From positions 71,780,144 through 71,844,143 of the forward strand of contig NC_077244.1 of the NCBI RefSeq assembly GCF_947179165.1: a DNA stretch of 64,000 nt, in the 5' to 3' direction. Each line of letters begins with the position of its first letter. Position 1 is the first letter of the stretch. Below are positions 13,001 through 25,000 of this stretch, in pieces. The position numbers and the translations under genes were made by a program. A model generated the notes under the pieces. The model ran no database searches. It was not told the DNA's origin and worked only from the letters and a program-made list of their open reading frames with translations. The stretch is from Solanum dulcamara (lineage: Eukaryota > Streptophyta > Magnoliopsida > Solanales > Solanaceae).

Positions 13001-16000
13001 TCATGGTTTTCCCACCTCAGATATTCAAACATTTATGCATTTCTGTAGATTACCATATTATAAGAAGGTGGAAATGCTTCCCCCAGAGTACTATCACCGC
13101 ACAATCTCACTTCCTTAACCTAATTCTGCTATTACCCACTCTGAATTCTATATATCTTAGGAAAGTGTTCCTCTTTATAATGCTCCTCCACAAACTAACA
13201 CCATAAGAAGTCATTTCTTTTCCCGAACACGATCCTTATCTGCCAATCCATATTTATGATGTTCTTGGGAGTATATGACCTTGCTTCTATTTTCACTATC
13301 TTCTATCCGTTTCTCCGTTGTGAAGGTTTTTTTTCTTTGAAAATGGTAAGATTGTATTCTTCAGCATTAAGGGTATGCTGGCTACCTCCAAAAGAAATAA
13401 TTACAGATTTCGTATCAAATCTATAATTTGATCTATATCATCTATACAAAGTTGTTTACACCAAAAAACGTAAAGATACTTACAATTCCATTGTGAAGGG
13501 GTTTTGCAGTGACACGATAAGTTATTGAGGTTTAAAGTTGCTTTGGTATTTTCTCTTTTTGTTTTTGTCTGGAATCCCAACTCCCATTTCCTCTCTTAAG
13601 GCTAGATGTTTGATTAGTCTTTTTAGTTGGGTCAACCACTCCTCTGTAATTACTGTTGAATCTTTCCTAGAATTTATCAGCTCCATAGATTTATGTTGAT
13701 AGTTGTGATAGCTGTTTTTTGCCTTTCTTGGAGCTGATAATCTCTTTGTAATGCTTGCATCTTCTTGATGCTTTTTGTTAATGATATCCTTCTTATTTCA
13801 TCAAAAAAAAAGAAGAGTGGTTGTTCTCTTAATTATTTGACCATCCTGGTGTTTGTCTCTTCATTTCTAGGATGAGGAGGATATTAAAGCCATTGCTCGT
13901 TTGTTTTCTGACATGGGTGATGCATATGTTGAATTGATTGCCACTGGTAGCTATCCTTCCTCTCTTTCTTAGTTCCTTCCACATGTAATTTCTTTTTCTT
14001 TGACTTCCCAAAGAAGTTTGGTGTGCTTAAAAAGTATGTGATATTTGTTCTTACTTATGTATAACCAAAAATGACAACTGTATTCAGGTTCTGATGAATC
14101 AATGCTGATTGTACATGCATTACTTGAAGTTGCTTCACATCCTGAGTTCGATATTGCTTCCATGACTTTTAACTTCTGGCACAATCTTCAGATGATTTTG
14201 ACAGAAAGGTGAATGCTGTTAGTACTTTCAAATCAGTCTATTTGCTGCAAACCAATTTTTGCATCTAAAATTGTACTTATTCAGGGAGTCATATAGAGCT
14301 TTCGGCGATGAAACTTCCATTGAGACAGAGAAAACTCGTAGGTTGCAGGTTTTCCGTTCATCATATGAATCACTCCTCTCCTTGGTGAGTCCTCTGGAAT
14401 TAGGAGCAGGCAGTTTGGTTTAGACATATAAGATTTGTTGCGTTTAACTTATCGTGCATGGCTTCATATCTATCTAATTATTTCAGGAGACAAAAACTAA
14501 TGTAATTTCTTTCGGGATGTGATACCCTTAGTTTATAATCACAGAGATTGTTTGCCCATTCTTTTCCACTTTTACGTTTATGTTTGTATTTTCACTGTCA
14601 GGTTACTTTCAGAGTTCAGTATCCTCAGGATTACTTTGAGCTCTCCATGGAGGACCAGAAAGATTTTAAGCAGACAAGATATGGTACCATTTATTCTGTT
14701 GATCTTGCCCTTGACTCTTTTTTTTTTTAATCAAGTAAATATATTTTCATTCATAAACAAGGCCAAACTGGCTGTATACAAGGTGTTTACCAAAAGATAA
14801 AGAATCTACAAGGAGATATGTTTCTCTACAAACTCCACCCAATTGTCTCTACAACAACGAACTTTTTGTGAGCACCTAAAGAAAATGAGTGAACAGGACT
14901 ACTCCTCAACAGAGAGAAACTCGACTCTACTTCAAAAGCTCTCCTATTTCTCTCTCTCCAATCAATTCACGTTAACACAAGTGGAACCATGTTCCAAGCA
15001 CTTCGTCTTCTGCTCCTTCTCCCAACAAGAAGTCTTTCACAACTTTTGACATTGCCATTGGAGTGCCAACCCACCTAAACATACCCCACCATAACCTCAT
15101 GGTAAGCCCACAATATGTAGAAGAAATGATTCACATTTTCGCCTGCCTCCTTGCACATGCAACACCAACTGACACATACAACCTTCCACCTTCTGAGATT
15201 TTCCGCTGTCAAAATCACCCCTCTAGCAGCTAGCCGAGTGAAGAAGCACACCTTCGTCGGTACCTTTGGAAGCCATACTGCATTACATGGAAAAACATGC
15301 TCCTCCCTGATCAAAAGTTTCTCATAAAAAGACTTCATAGAGAACACTCTATTGTTCCCCAAGCCCCACCATTAAGCATTGGGCTTATCAACCGGATTGA
15401 CTTACCTATATAGTAAGGCTAACTGTCTTTGAAACTCAGCACTTCCCGATTTTGATATTCCCTTCTAATCTCAAGTCCCAAAATGTCTCTCAACATCTGT
15501 CTCCCTAATTGCTGAATTGTCTAGTCTTTTTGGCAAGATACTCTTTACAATGTCTGGAGTTCATCCTTCCGTAATAGGTCTCCACACCTGCTATGCCCCC
15601 AAAAACTATCCTTCCATCTCTGACCTTGAATGAGATATTTTGCCAAAAATAATCCCATCCCTTCATGATATTCATCCGCAAACCACACCCATAAGGCAAA
15701 GTGATATCCCTAGTTCTCCAACCCCTTCCATAATCCCATATTTATCAACTATCACTTCCCTCCATAAAGCTTGTATCTCCATCCCAAACCTACAAAGTCA
15801 TTTGTCTAATAAAGCTTTATGAAAGACTTTTAAACCTTTAATCTCAAGGTCTCTCCATTTTTTAGGAGATGTGACAATCTCCCTCCGCACCAAGTGAAAT
15901 TTCCTTTCACCGTTCGCCTCTTACCCTAAAACTGATATGGTTTCTTAAAGTTTTTTTTTTATGTCATTGCATTTTATGATTAATCATCCATTATTGTTCA

Positions 16001-19000
16001 TGGCTTCATGCATAATTGACCATGTACTCCCCACCCCACCTCCCCAAAAAATAAAGGATGAAACCCAAGGATTTGGCCTAGTGGTCAATGAAATGGGTTG
16101 AAAACCATGAAGTCTCGGGTTCAAATACCAGCAAAGACAAAAACACTAGGTGATTTCTTCCTATTTGTCCTTGCCATGGTGGGTAGAGGCAGGTATCTCA
16201 TGGAATTAGTCGAGGTGCGCGCAAGTTGACTTAGACACCCAAATATCTCAAAAAAAAGTTTTTGGTTTTCCTTGCTTCATGAACTGGAAGTTATATTTAG
16301 TTGGTCAAGTTGGATTTTTGGAGCTTCTGGCAGTTTCTTATTATGTACTAGAGGACCCTTCGGCCCCAAATGGGAAGATTGTATCTTTACATGTTGCCCT
16401 ATTGTATTATGGTTAGCAAACATCATTTAGGTGCTTTTACTTTGTGTTTTAACCTTATTTTTAGGATTGATAAAGATGACTTTTAGTTCTAAGGAAGTCT
16501 TGTACTAAACATTAAGTTTATAGACTAATTCTTCATGATAATCATACAAAAAGACAATGTTGAAGGGTTGATGCCAACGTAGGAAATAATGTTCCATGAC
16601 CTTATCACCTTGTTCTTAAGAAAAAGTACTACCAAAATTAAAATGCAGAAGCAAAAGTAGTGGCTTATGCTTAATGCCTCTCTCTTGCCAATGCTATCAA
16701 GATCCAGAGCTAGTGAAGATAATTTTCTTAATATCTTGAACTTCATCGAAATATCTTATTTATTCCCCTCACTTGTGTGATCACTATCCGGAATCTTCTC
16801 CATTGTGCTTTATGCCTTTGTTATTTTAATGTAGATCACCAAACTTTTTGGTGTGAATCATTCTCCGGCAGTTTACATCATTTTGGCTTTCTTTTCTTTA
16901 GAGAACAAAAAAAATGCATTATACATTGGGGACAGTAACGGTTTAATTGCATTTATAAGCTTATATTTGACTGGTTTGTTGTCTTGCTCTTCAAAGACAT
17001 AGCATAATCTCAAAGAGCTAGTCTCTTAGCTTATCAATATGTGTCAAGTGTCTAGCTCAATCTGTACCATCTATGCACCTTATCAGTTATTTCCGTGATG
17101 ACACTTTCTTTATTACCATGTTGTCTTGAAATTTTAAAAAATCAATCATGAATGTGCATCAACTATTGTGTTGAGAAGAAATGTAAGAGATCAGATTTTC
17201 CACCATGCTAACTTACTCTGTGATGCTGCCATGTGTCAGCTGTTGCAGATGTCTTGATTGATGCAGCATTGGTTTTAGGAGGTGAACCTACCTTGAAAAT
17301 TCTCTATATGAAGCTAGTTGAGGTGCGTACTACTACTGTAATCCTGGAGAAATGGTTGACTTTCTCAAATTAATGTACCAAATGTGAGCCACCAGAATTA
17401 TAGGGACGAAAAATATTTAACCCACCACTTCTGGAAGAGTCATAACTAGGTTGAAGTCTTCCCTTTGGGGTTGTGGATGTGTTGACTACATTAATTAGCT
17501 TTGGTATGTCAGTGAAACTGACTTATTTGAATTGTGCTGGAAATTGTACAATTTTTTTTTAACTAAAGGGTGATTCTGCTTGCTGAGAGTCCTTCAAGTT
17601 GATGCCTGCCAAAGGGTTGAGTCAGTTGTAGTGGTAACTGTAAAGCTGCTGCCCGAAAACTTGTGATTTGGCTTGTCTTAGAGGTGGTGGTCATCCTGGC
17701 TTCCTTGTGGTGTTTCTCAGCTTATTCTAAACAAAATCTTGCGTATAAAGACAATTTGTTTTGACCCTCTTTCTCTCTGAGTACAAAATTTCTACACAGC
17801 TGATCCATTTGAATTGGATAAATAACAACCGATTTACACTAGCACAGTTAAGAAATCAATTGTTTCCCACATGACATCGTGATAATATCTAAGAAAATTT
17901 TGCCGCAATCTTCAATTACTTAACATATCAGATGTTCTTTTTTGTTCAGCAACATATCAGATTTTCTTACTGCAAGTAAAACTTGAAAGGCTGAAGTCCT
18001 GGGGCGTAACCTCCTGCTCATTTGGAATTGTTATCGGATCTCTGCAAAGAAAAAAAATTTCTCTTGGATACATTGTACATGCACTTAGGTGTAAATTTTT
18101 TATAAAAAGTTGCTTCTTACAATTTTTCTCACAAATTTCAAGTCAATTCAAGTCCTTGTGTTCTGGACAATTTAACTTCTTGTAATCTTAATAAGGATAG
18201 AGCAGTTGTAGAGCAAGGCAGATTTAAACAACATAAGGTTGGAAATTGCTGGTAACTGGTAAAGTTGCTGCCATGTGACCAGGAGGTCACGGGTTCAAGC
18301 CTTGGAAACAGCCTCTGGCAGAAATGCAAGGTAAGGCTGCGTACAACAGACCCTTGTGGTCGGGCCCTTCCCCGGACCCTGCGCATAGCGGGAGCTTAAG
18401 TGCACCGGGCTGCCCTTTTTTTTTTTTTTTTAAGGTTGGAAATTGCTGTTTTCATTTGGTTCTTCGAGATTTTGGGTGTTGCTTATTTTATAACCTCTCA
18501 CTAGAACTTCCTGACCTTGGTTTCTGCTTATGAAAATTGTGAAAGACATTTGAACATTATGTCTCAGATACGAGATCAAGTATTCACATTTTTCGCTAAT
18601 AAAAAGTTTCAGACTTTCAGTTCAAAAGGTCTTTGTTAACACTATTTGGCCGTAAAGTTGTTTTTCTTTTTGGATATTGACATTTCCTGATATTTACAGG
18701 CCATCAATCACTGTGGAAAAGATCAGAATTCGGATTGGCGTCTTGCAGAGGCTGCCTTGTATTGTATAAGAGCTATATCAGATTATGTTTCTGATATTGA
18801 AGCCGAAGCGATGCCCCAGGTTTGAATGATGATTGAAAATAATTCCCATTCAACTTTGTTTTACTTAAGAAATTGTGTTAATTTGTTTTTCTTCTTTGTT
18901 GCTTTACTATTCTAACTTGTAGGTTATGTCTTTGCTTCCTAAGCTGCCTCGTCAACCCCAGCTACTTCAAACAGGTAGTTAATTGTTCCCATCAAAGTGA

Positions 19001-22000
19001 GAGGTGATTGGATTCGTGGATGTTGGTAGGTTAGGGGGATTGCATTAAGCCAGATAATAATCTGGAATCTGTATGAATGTCATCATCCTTATCCTCTTCT
19101 TCCTGTCCCATATCCACGAACCAAACATTCCCCAAGAGTGTGCACTCTCCACCCTCTCCTCTTTGAGTGTTACTATTTTTGTTATATGTCTTAGTTGTTG
19201 GCAATCTGGTGTATGCTGTCATTTTCTGCCAAATATTCTTATAGATATCTTTTAACTGCTGATGAGATGCTGATTTGACTATTCTCTTTTGTACTTTGAA
19301 TTTACTAATTTCCAGTCTGCTTAACAATCGGAGCTTATTCAAGGTGGCTTAATACTGCATCTAGTGGACTCTCATTCTTGCCCACACTCATTGATATTCT
19401 TGTGAGTGGCATGAGCATGTGTGAAGATTCCGCAGCAGCAGCTGCTTTAGCTTTCAGACACATATGCAATGGTAAATACTTCGTTCAGTTTCTTATGTTT
19501 ATATTTAGCTACTTTTTAGTGTTTGCTTGTAGTAATTCTGCCTTTTATCCAAAAAAGTGATACTTCCTCTGTCCCAATTTATATGATGTTGTTTGACTTG
19601 GCATAAAGTTAAAGAAAGAAAGGAAGACTTTTGAAACTTGTGATCTAAAACAAGTCATAGATGTTTGTATGGTGAAATTGACATTTGAAAGTTAAATTGT
19701 TACTAAATGTAAAAATATATCATTCTTTTTGGGACTGACTAAAGAGGAACGAGAAAATTTATGTGATAGAGGGAGTATTTTTTTCATAAAAGATCTAACT
19801 ATTTTCATTAGTCATTATCCTTTATTTCACGGAGTATTTTTTTGTTAAAGTGTAAGAGATCTCTAATATTTGACAATTGATGAAACTTTATCACTTTATG
19901 GTTTGGCTCTGTCAACAATTTAATTAATATTTGTACTAGTTGGTGGATATTGATATACCTCTTATTTCAAATTCACGTCCAGTTTATCTGTGGCAGCTTT
20001 TTTATAAAGAGAATTCGGGAAAGGGACAAAAATACCCTATCCTATGGAAACTGGCTCATCAATACCCTCCATCTAAGTTGCGCGATCTAAGTTGCGCGGA
20101 TTCTTCACTTTCGATGCCGCACCCGTGTCGAATTCTCCAAAAATACACTACTTTTGGAGAATCCGACACGCATCCGTTGACATTTTTGAAGAGTCCGAGC
20201 AACATAGCCCTCCATCCACCTTTTGGTCTAAAAATGCCCCCAATCTATTTTTTGGCTCAAGAATATCCCTAAAACTAACACCCTAAACTTGATGGTTTTT
20301 TCTAATTTTAAAAAAGCCAGGTGACCTATTTTGATTGACCACATATATTACTTAATTCAAAATTTAATCCCACCCATTTCTTTAATCCAAACTTGCCCCT
20401 ACTAATCTGGCCCGTTCTTTATAATCTAAATCACCCACTGATTTTTTTATCCCCACCCATTTTAAACTCTTGTAAATATTCTAGAGAAGCCGCAAAGTCT
20501 TGCAACTCTGAATCTTTCTCCTAGCCTGGTAATTGGGCATCTGATTCCTTTCTTGAATTCCCTTGCTCAAGCTATTCCGCAACTTGGAACCAAGTTGTTA
20601 TCTCATCTCCTTGCACAAGAGCATTTTAAGCAGGATATAACAACAACAAATGCAGTAGTGCCTCTTGTGCAGCTAGCAGACTGTTGAAATGTGTGACCAT
20701 CTCATCTAAAAGATTAAGCTTTTAGAGAGAGTACTTTTATTATTTAATTGTATTCTCAACACTCCCCCTCATGTGTGGGCCTGAATTTTTTTTCATGGGT
20801 CAAGCACGTGGAAATTCTTTTTGATATGGGTGGCCGTGAAATTCGATCTCTGATACCATGTTGAAGTGTGTGACCATTGCTTTTAGAGAAAGCACACTTT
20901 TATTATTTAATTGTATTCTCAACACAGACATTGATAACAAAAATTAGGGCCAGATTATTAGGGAAGAGCTTGGATTTAAAAAATGAGTGGGTTTAATTTA
21001 AAATTTTAAATTAAGTAATATATGTGGCCAATCAAAATAGGCCACGTGGCTTTTTAATATATTTTTTAGAAAATTTCATCAAGTTTAGGGTGTTAGTTTT
21101 AGGGGTCTTCTTGAGCCAAAAAATAGGTTGCGGATATTTTTAGATCAAAAGGTGGATGAAGGGTATTGATAAGCCATTTTCCAGATGATAGTGGTACTTT
21201 TGGCCCTTTTGTGAAGAGAATTTTTGAGTCAATCTTTTCTTAATTTTGTGAAATTGCATCTTGGTTTCTCAGTGCATCTGATAAATGGCCTGGTGAATTT
21301 GCTCCTTCTCGGAGTTAACATTCTGGCCAGAGTTAATAGTTCTTTAGTTCAAGCTTGTTTCAAAATTTTATTTGTCATTGTAGATTGCAAGCAGAAGCTT
21401 TGTGGGTCACTAGATGGTCTGTTTCAAATTTACCAAACGGCAGTCATTGGAGAAGGTCCCTTCAAAGTTTCTGCTGAAGATTCATTGCATCTGGTTGAAG
21501 CTTTAAGGTGTTATCTATTTCTTAGAAGCTGATCCCTAAGTTAGTTAGGCTCTTTGTCTTGTTAAATCCTTACTCTCACCACCCACCCTAAAACACACTG
21601 GTCCTTTTTTTTTTTTTTGCAGTATGGTTATTACAGAACTTCCTTCCGAACATGCTAAGAAGGCCCTTGAAGCAGTATGCCTTCCATCTGTTGCTCCATT
21701 ACAAGTAAGTTTCCTTTCTAAGATTTTATGAATGACTTGAAGTGTCAATTTCCAATAATTGGACTTGACTACCAGGAGATAATCAATCAAGGTCCCCAAG
21801 TTTTGGGGCAAAAAAACGCTCGGGAATTAACAGTTCATTTTGATCGACTTGCAAATATATTCAGGTACAGGAATTTCCTTGTACCTTCTTTCATCTGTTT
21901 GATTCTGTTTGCATATCGTCAATTTTGGGACTGAAACCATTTGCAGATATGTAAATCACCCAGAAGCAGTTGCAGATGCAATTCAAAGACTTTGGCCAAT

Positions 22001-25000
22001 TTTCAAAGCCATTTTTGATGCGTAAGAAAGCTGTTTGCTGTATATTGCTTTGGATAATTCTTTTATTATAAGTTTTCCTAATTGTTGTGTTTGATGATAT
22101 TCCCATAGTCGTGCTTGGGACATGCGGACAATGGAGTCTCTTTGCCGGGCTTGTAAAAATGCTGTAAGTTCAGATGATGTCAAACTGCTTTTATGTTACT
22201 CTTTTAAATTGTGATTGATAATATTCCCTACAGCTTTTTTAAAGTGACCTGTTCTGAACTCTGAAGACAAAGATGATCTAGTCCGAGTCCGCCAACGAGC
22301 AAATGGTATTACAACTTTCCTAACTCTGATGATTTCATCCATTAGGTACGAACTTCTAAGAGGCTCATGGGAGTTACAATTGGGGCGATGCTGGAAGAAA
22401 TACAAGGACTATATGGACAACACCACCAACCGTGTTTCCTTTATCTCTCTAGTGAAGTCATTAAGGTATTTGAGTTCTTTCTTACATTGCAAAGTTTTAA
22501 CCAAATTTGCAATTTCCATTTTAAGCAACAGTTGGACCTTCTGCTGCAGATATTTGGTTCTGATCCATCCTGTGCAAATTACTTGAAAGTTCTCATTGAG
22601 TCTCTCTTTAGCCATACAGCATGTCTTCTTACAAAGATTCAGGTACAGTCTGTTGCTTGATTTTGCATTTTACTGCTAGTTATATAAGCTAACTCCAAAG
22701 TGTGGGCTGTAGGATTTCACCTCCCGACCGGATATAGCAGATGATTGTTTTTTGCTGGCATCCAGATGTATCCGATACTGTCCTCAACTATTTTTTCCTT
22801 CTACTGTGTTTCCATCATTGGTGGATTGTGCCATGGTCGGTATCACCGTGCAGCACAGGTAAATCCTCTCTATTTCCTTTTCACCCATGAGTATCCTTGC
22901 CTTTTTACATCTATTTTGATGTAAAGAGGAAGCTCTGGTCTTACACATGTAGAGCGATGAGGATTTTGTATTCTGGACAGCAACATAAAATTGTGAGAAA
23001 TGTGAGATAAATTGGTAGAATTTGTGAGGACAAATGTCTTATGGTTGAATCTTGGAGGCCCCAATAATTTCACCTCTTCAAGCCTAGAATACTATTGTTG
23101 AGATATATACCTTCATAGGCAAAAATTCAATTTCATCTTTAAGTGCAACATTTATATTTAACTATCTGATACGGACCTCAAGCTGGTGGCTGCATGTCGT
23201 ATATGCCATGTCTGTTACATATGTAATTAGTTCAGGGACTGTAACTGACTTGATGACATCTGTGTGAGCCAATTATTCAATTTTATGAATTTTGTTATAA
23301 TGCCTCGTGATAGTATCTTTTCACTGACAAAACAACGGTGAATTTCTATTGCTTGACCTCTTATTATGTAATGGTTTCGGTATAACATAAAGTTCAATTT
23401 AATTATTTCTCACATGTTGCATCTGGCTTAGAACTTCAATTCTTCGAGTTGTTTGGCAGCACAAGTCCAAGCTGCTGTGGTTGTGGTGCGTTGTACATTA
23501 GATCTTGCAATCACATTTTCTTTCTTTCTTTCCTAGGAGATGTTGCTCCAACTAGAATGCTATACTTAGACTTATAGTGTCCAGCAAAGTGTGTCACCAT
23601 CCAAACTACACCTGTTATGTTTGATTCTTGTAGAATAATACTTCGTCTAGATCTTATTTTATATGCTGACACCTGAAGCATGCATCCTGATGAGTATCAC
23701 TAGAGGATGAAATGTGTAGTCCTAACTAGAAAGATAATATTAGGTCAGTCATTGGGAAAAATAATTTTTTTAAAAAAGGTCAGTCATTGTGAGGTAGTTT
23801 AGTTTACAACTTCTTGAGTCTCCCTGGAACACCCAGAGGCTCCTCTGACCTAGTAGATCACTAAGGGGACCAAAATCTGATTCCATTCATAAATCGATTT
23901 TCTTCCCTATGAGTTAGTATCAACAATACCATGGGTTTTGTGACATTGGCAAATATAACTGTCAGAAAAGAGCGGAGGAAAAGGATTCATGTAGATAACT
24001 ATGATCCAGTACCTGAATGAATGATACAAGAACCGTGTCACAGGACATGACAAGTTTGATTAGCATGAACTATTTGATGAGACATTAACTCGTCTGATGC
24101 TGAAGGAACGCATATTCACTGCCTTGGTTGTCATATTTTATTGCCTCAATGCAATATAAGCAGCAGTTCGTTCATTCCATATCGTATGGATTTATATTTG
24201 TTTCCAAAGTCCATTGCCTACGATATGCATTACAGAGGCTAAGTGCCCAACATCTTTAGTAAAAGTATACTGTAGTTGAATGTTAATCAGTCGAGCATAG
24301 AATCATCTTTTGATACTCTCTTTTCAATTGAAGTGTCTTAGTTTGATTAGGCACAGAGTTCAAGAAAATAATGGAAACTTTTGAATCTTGTGGACTTAAA
24401 CTATAGATGTGATTAATGTATCAAGATGTCCTTTGAATCTTGTGGTCTTAAACAAACCATGTAAAATGTTGGAATTAGAGAGTTACCAATGGCATTCTTT
24501 CTGAATCAGACTAAAAAAGAAATAAGACACTTACATTGAAATGGAGGAAGTATTTCATTGTCCACTCATCTATCTAATTACTAGAGAACCCTGTGAGGAA
24601 CTGCAGGGTAACTCTGGCCCTGTTATATTTGGATTTCTCCTTTTCTAGTAATTCTGTTATCCATTTGGTTTGATATTTTATAAAGTTTTGATTGTTCTAA
24701 ATTTTGAAGTATTGACTGGATCGTAGGGAGGCTTCCAATTCAATATTGAACTTTTTGTCTGACATATTCGATCTTGCAAACTCTACACATGGAGAAAGTT
24801 GCCTATCCATAAGGGACAGCGTAATTATTCCTCGAGGGCCCACTATCACCAGAATTTTGGTTGCTTGTCTAACTGGAGCCCTTCCTAGTTCACGACTAGA
24901 AACAGTAAGTACAAATCATTTTCTATGGAAGGCAGATGGATGAAGAGAAAGTATTTTTTAGTTGACATAGTTTGTTTGTGTCATTCAAGAGTTACTCTGA

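Larger units (their letters stand above)
20016..21213. mobile_element. Mutator-type element with ~320-bp terminal inverted repeats and a captured-gene-like core (Pack-MULE candidate)
   Basis: The element is flanked by an exact 9-bp duplication, aagagaatt, at 20007-20015 and 21214-21222, the Mutator hallmark. The left arm (from 20016, interrupted by the hAT MITE) and the right arm (about 20930-21213, inverted) match over roughly 300 bp, sharing tags such as cttttggtctaaaaatg / cttttgatctaaaaata and aaaactaacaccctaaactt. Between them, about 20480-20676 is non-TIR DNA with an open frame. Removing the two nested insertions leaves about 807 bp. It is in MOS14 intron 17, which still has intact splice sites. 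Confidence 0.8.

Noticed and set aside
22255..22345. Protein-like frame ([13 protein letters not shown]) in MOS14 intron 22
   Set aside because: The neighbouring exons join in phase without it and reproduce the family sequence. I could not place it in MOS14 or another known protein, so an alternative exon is not supported.
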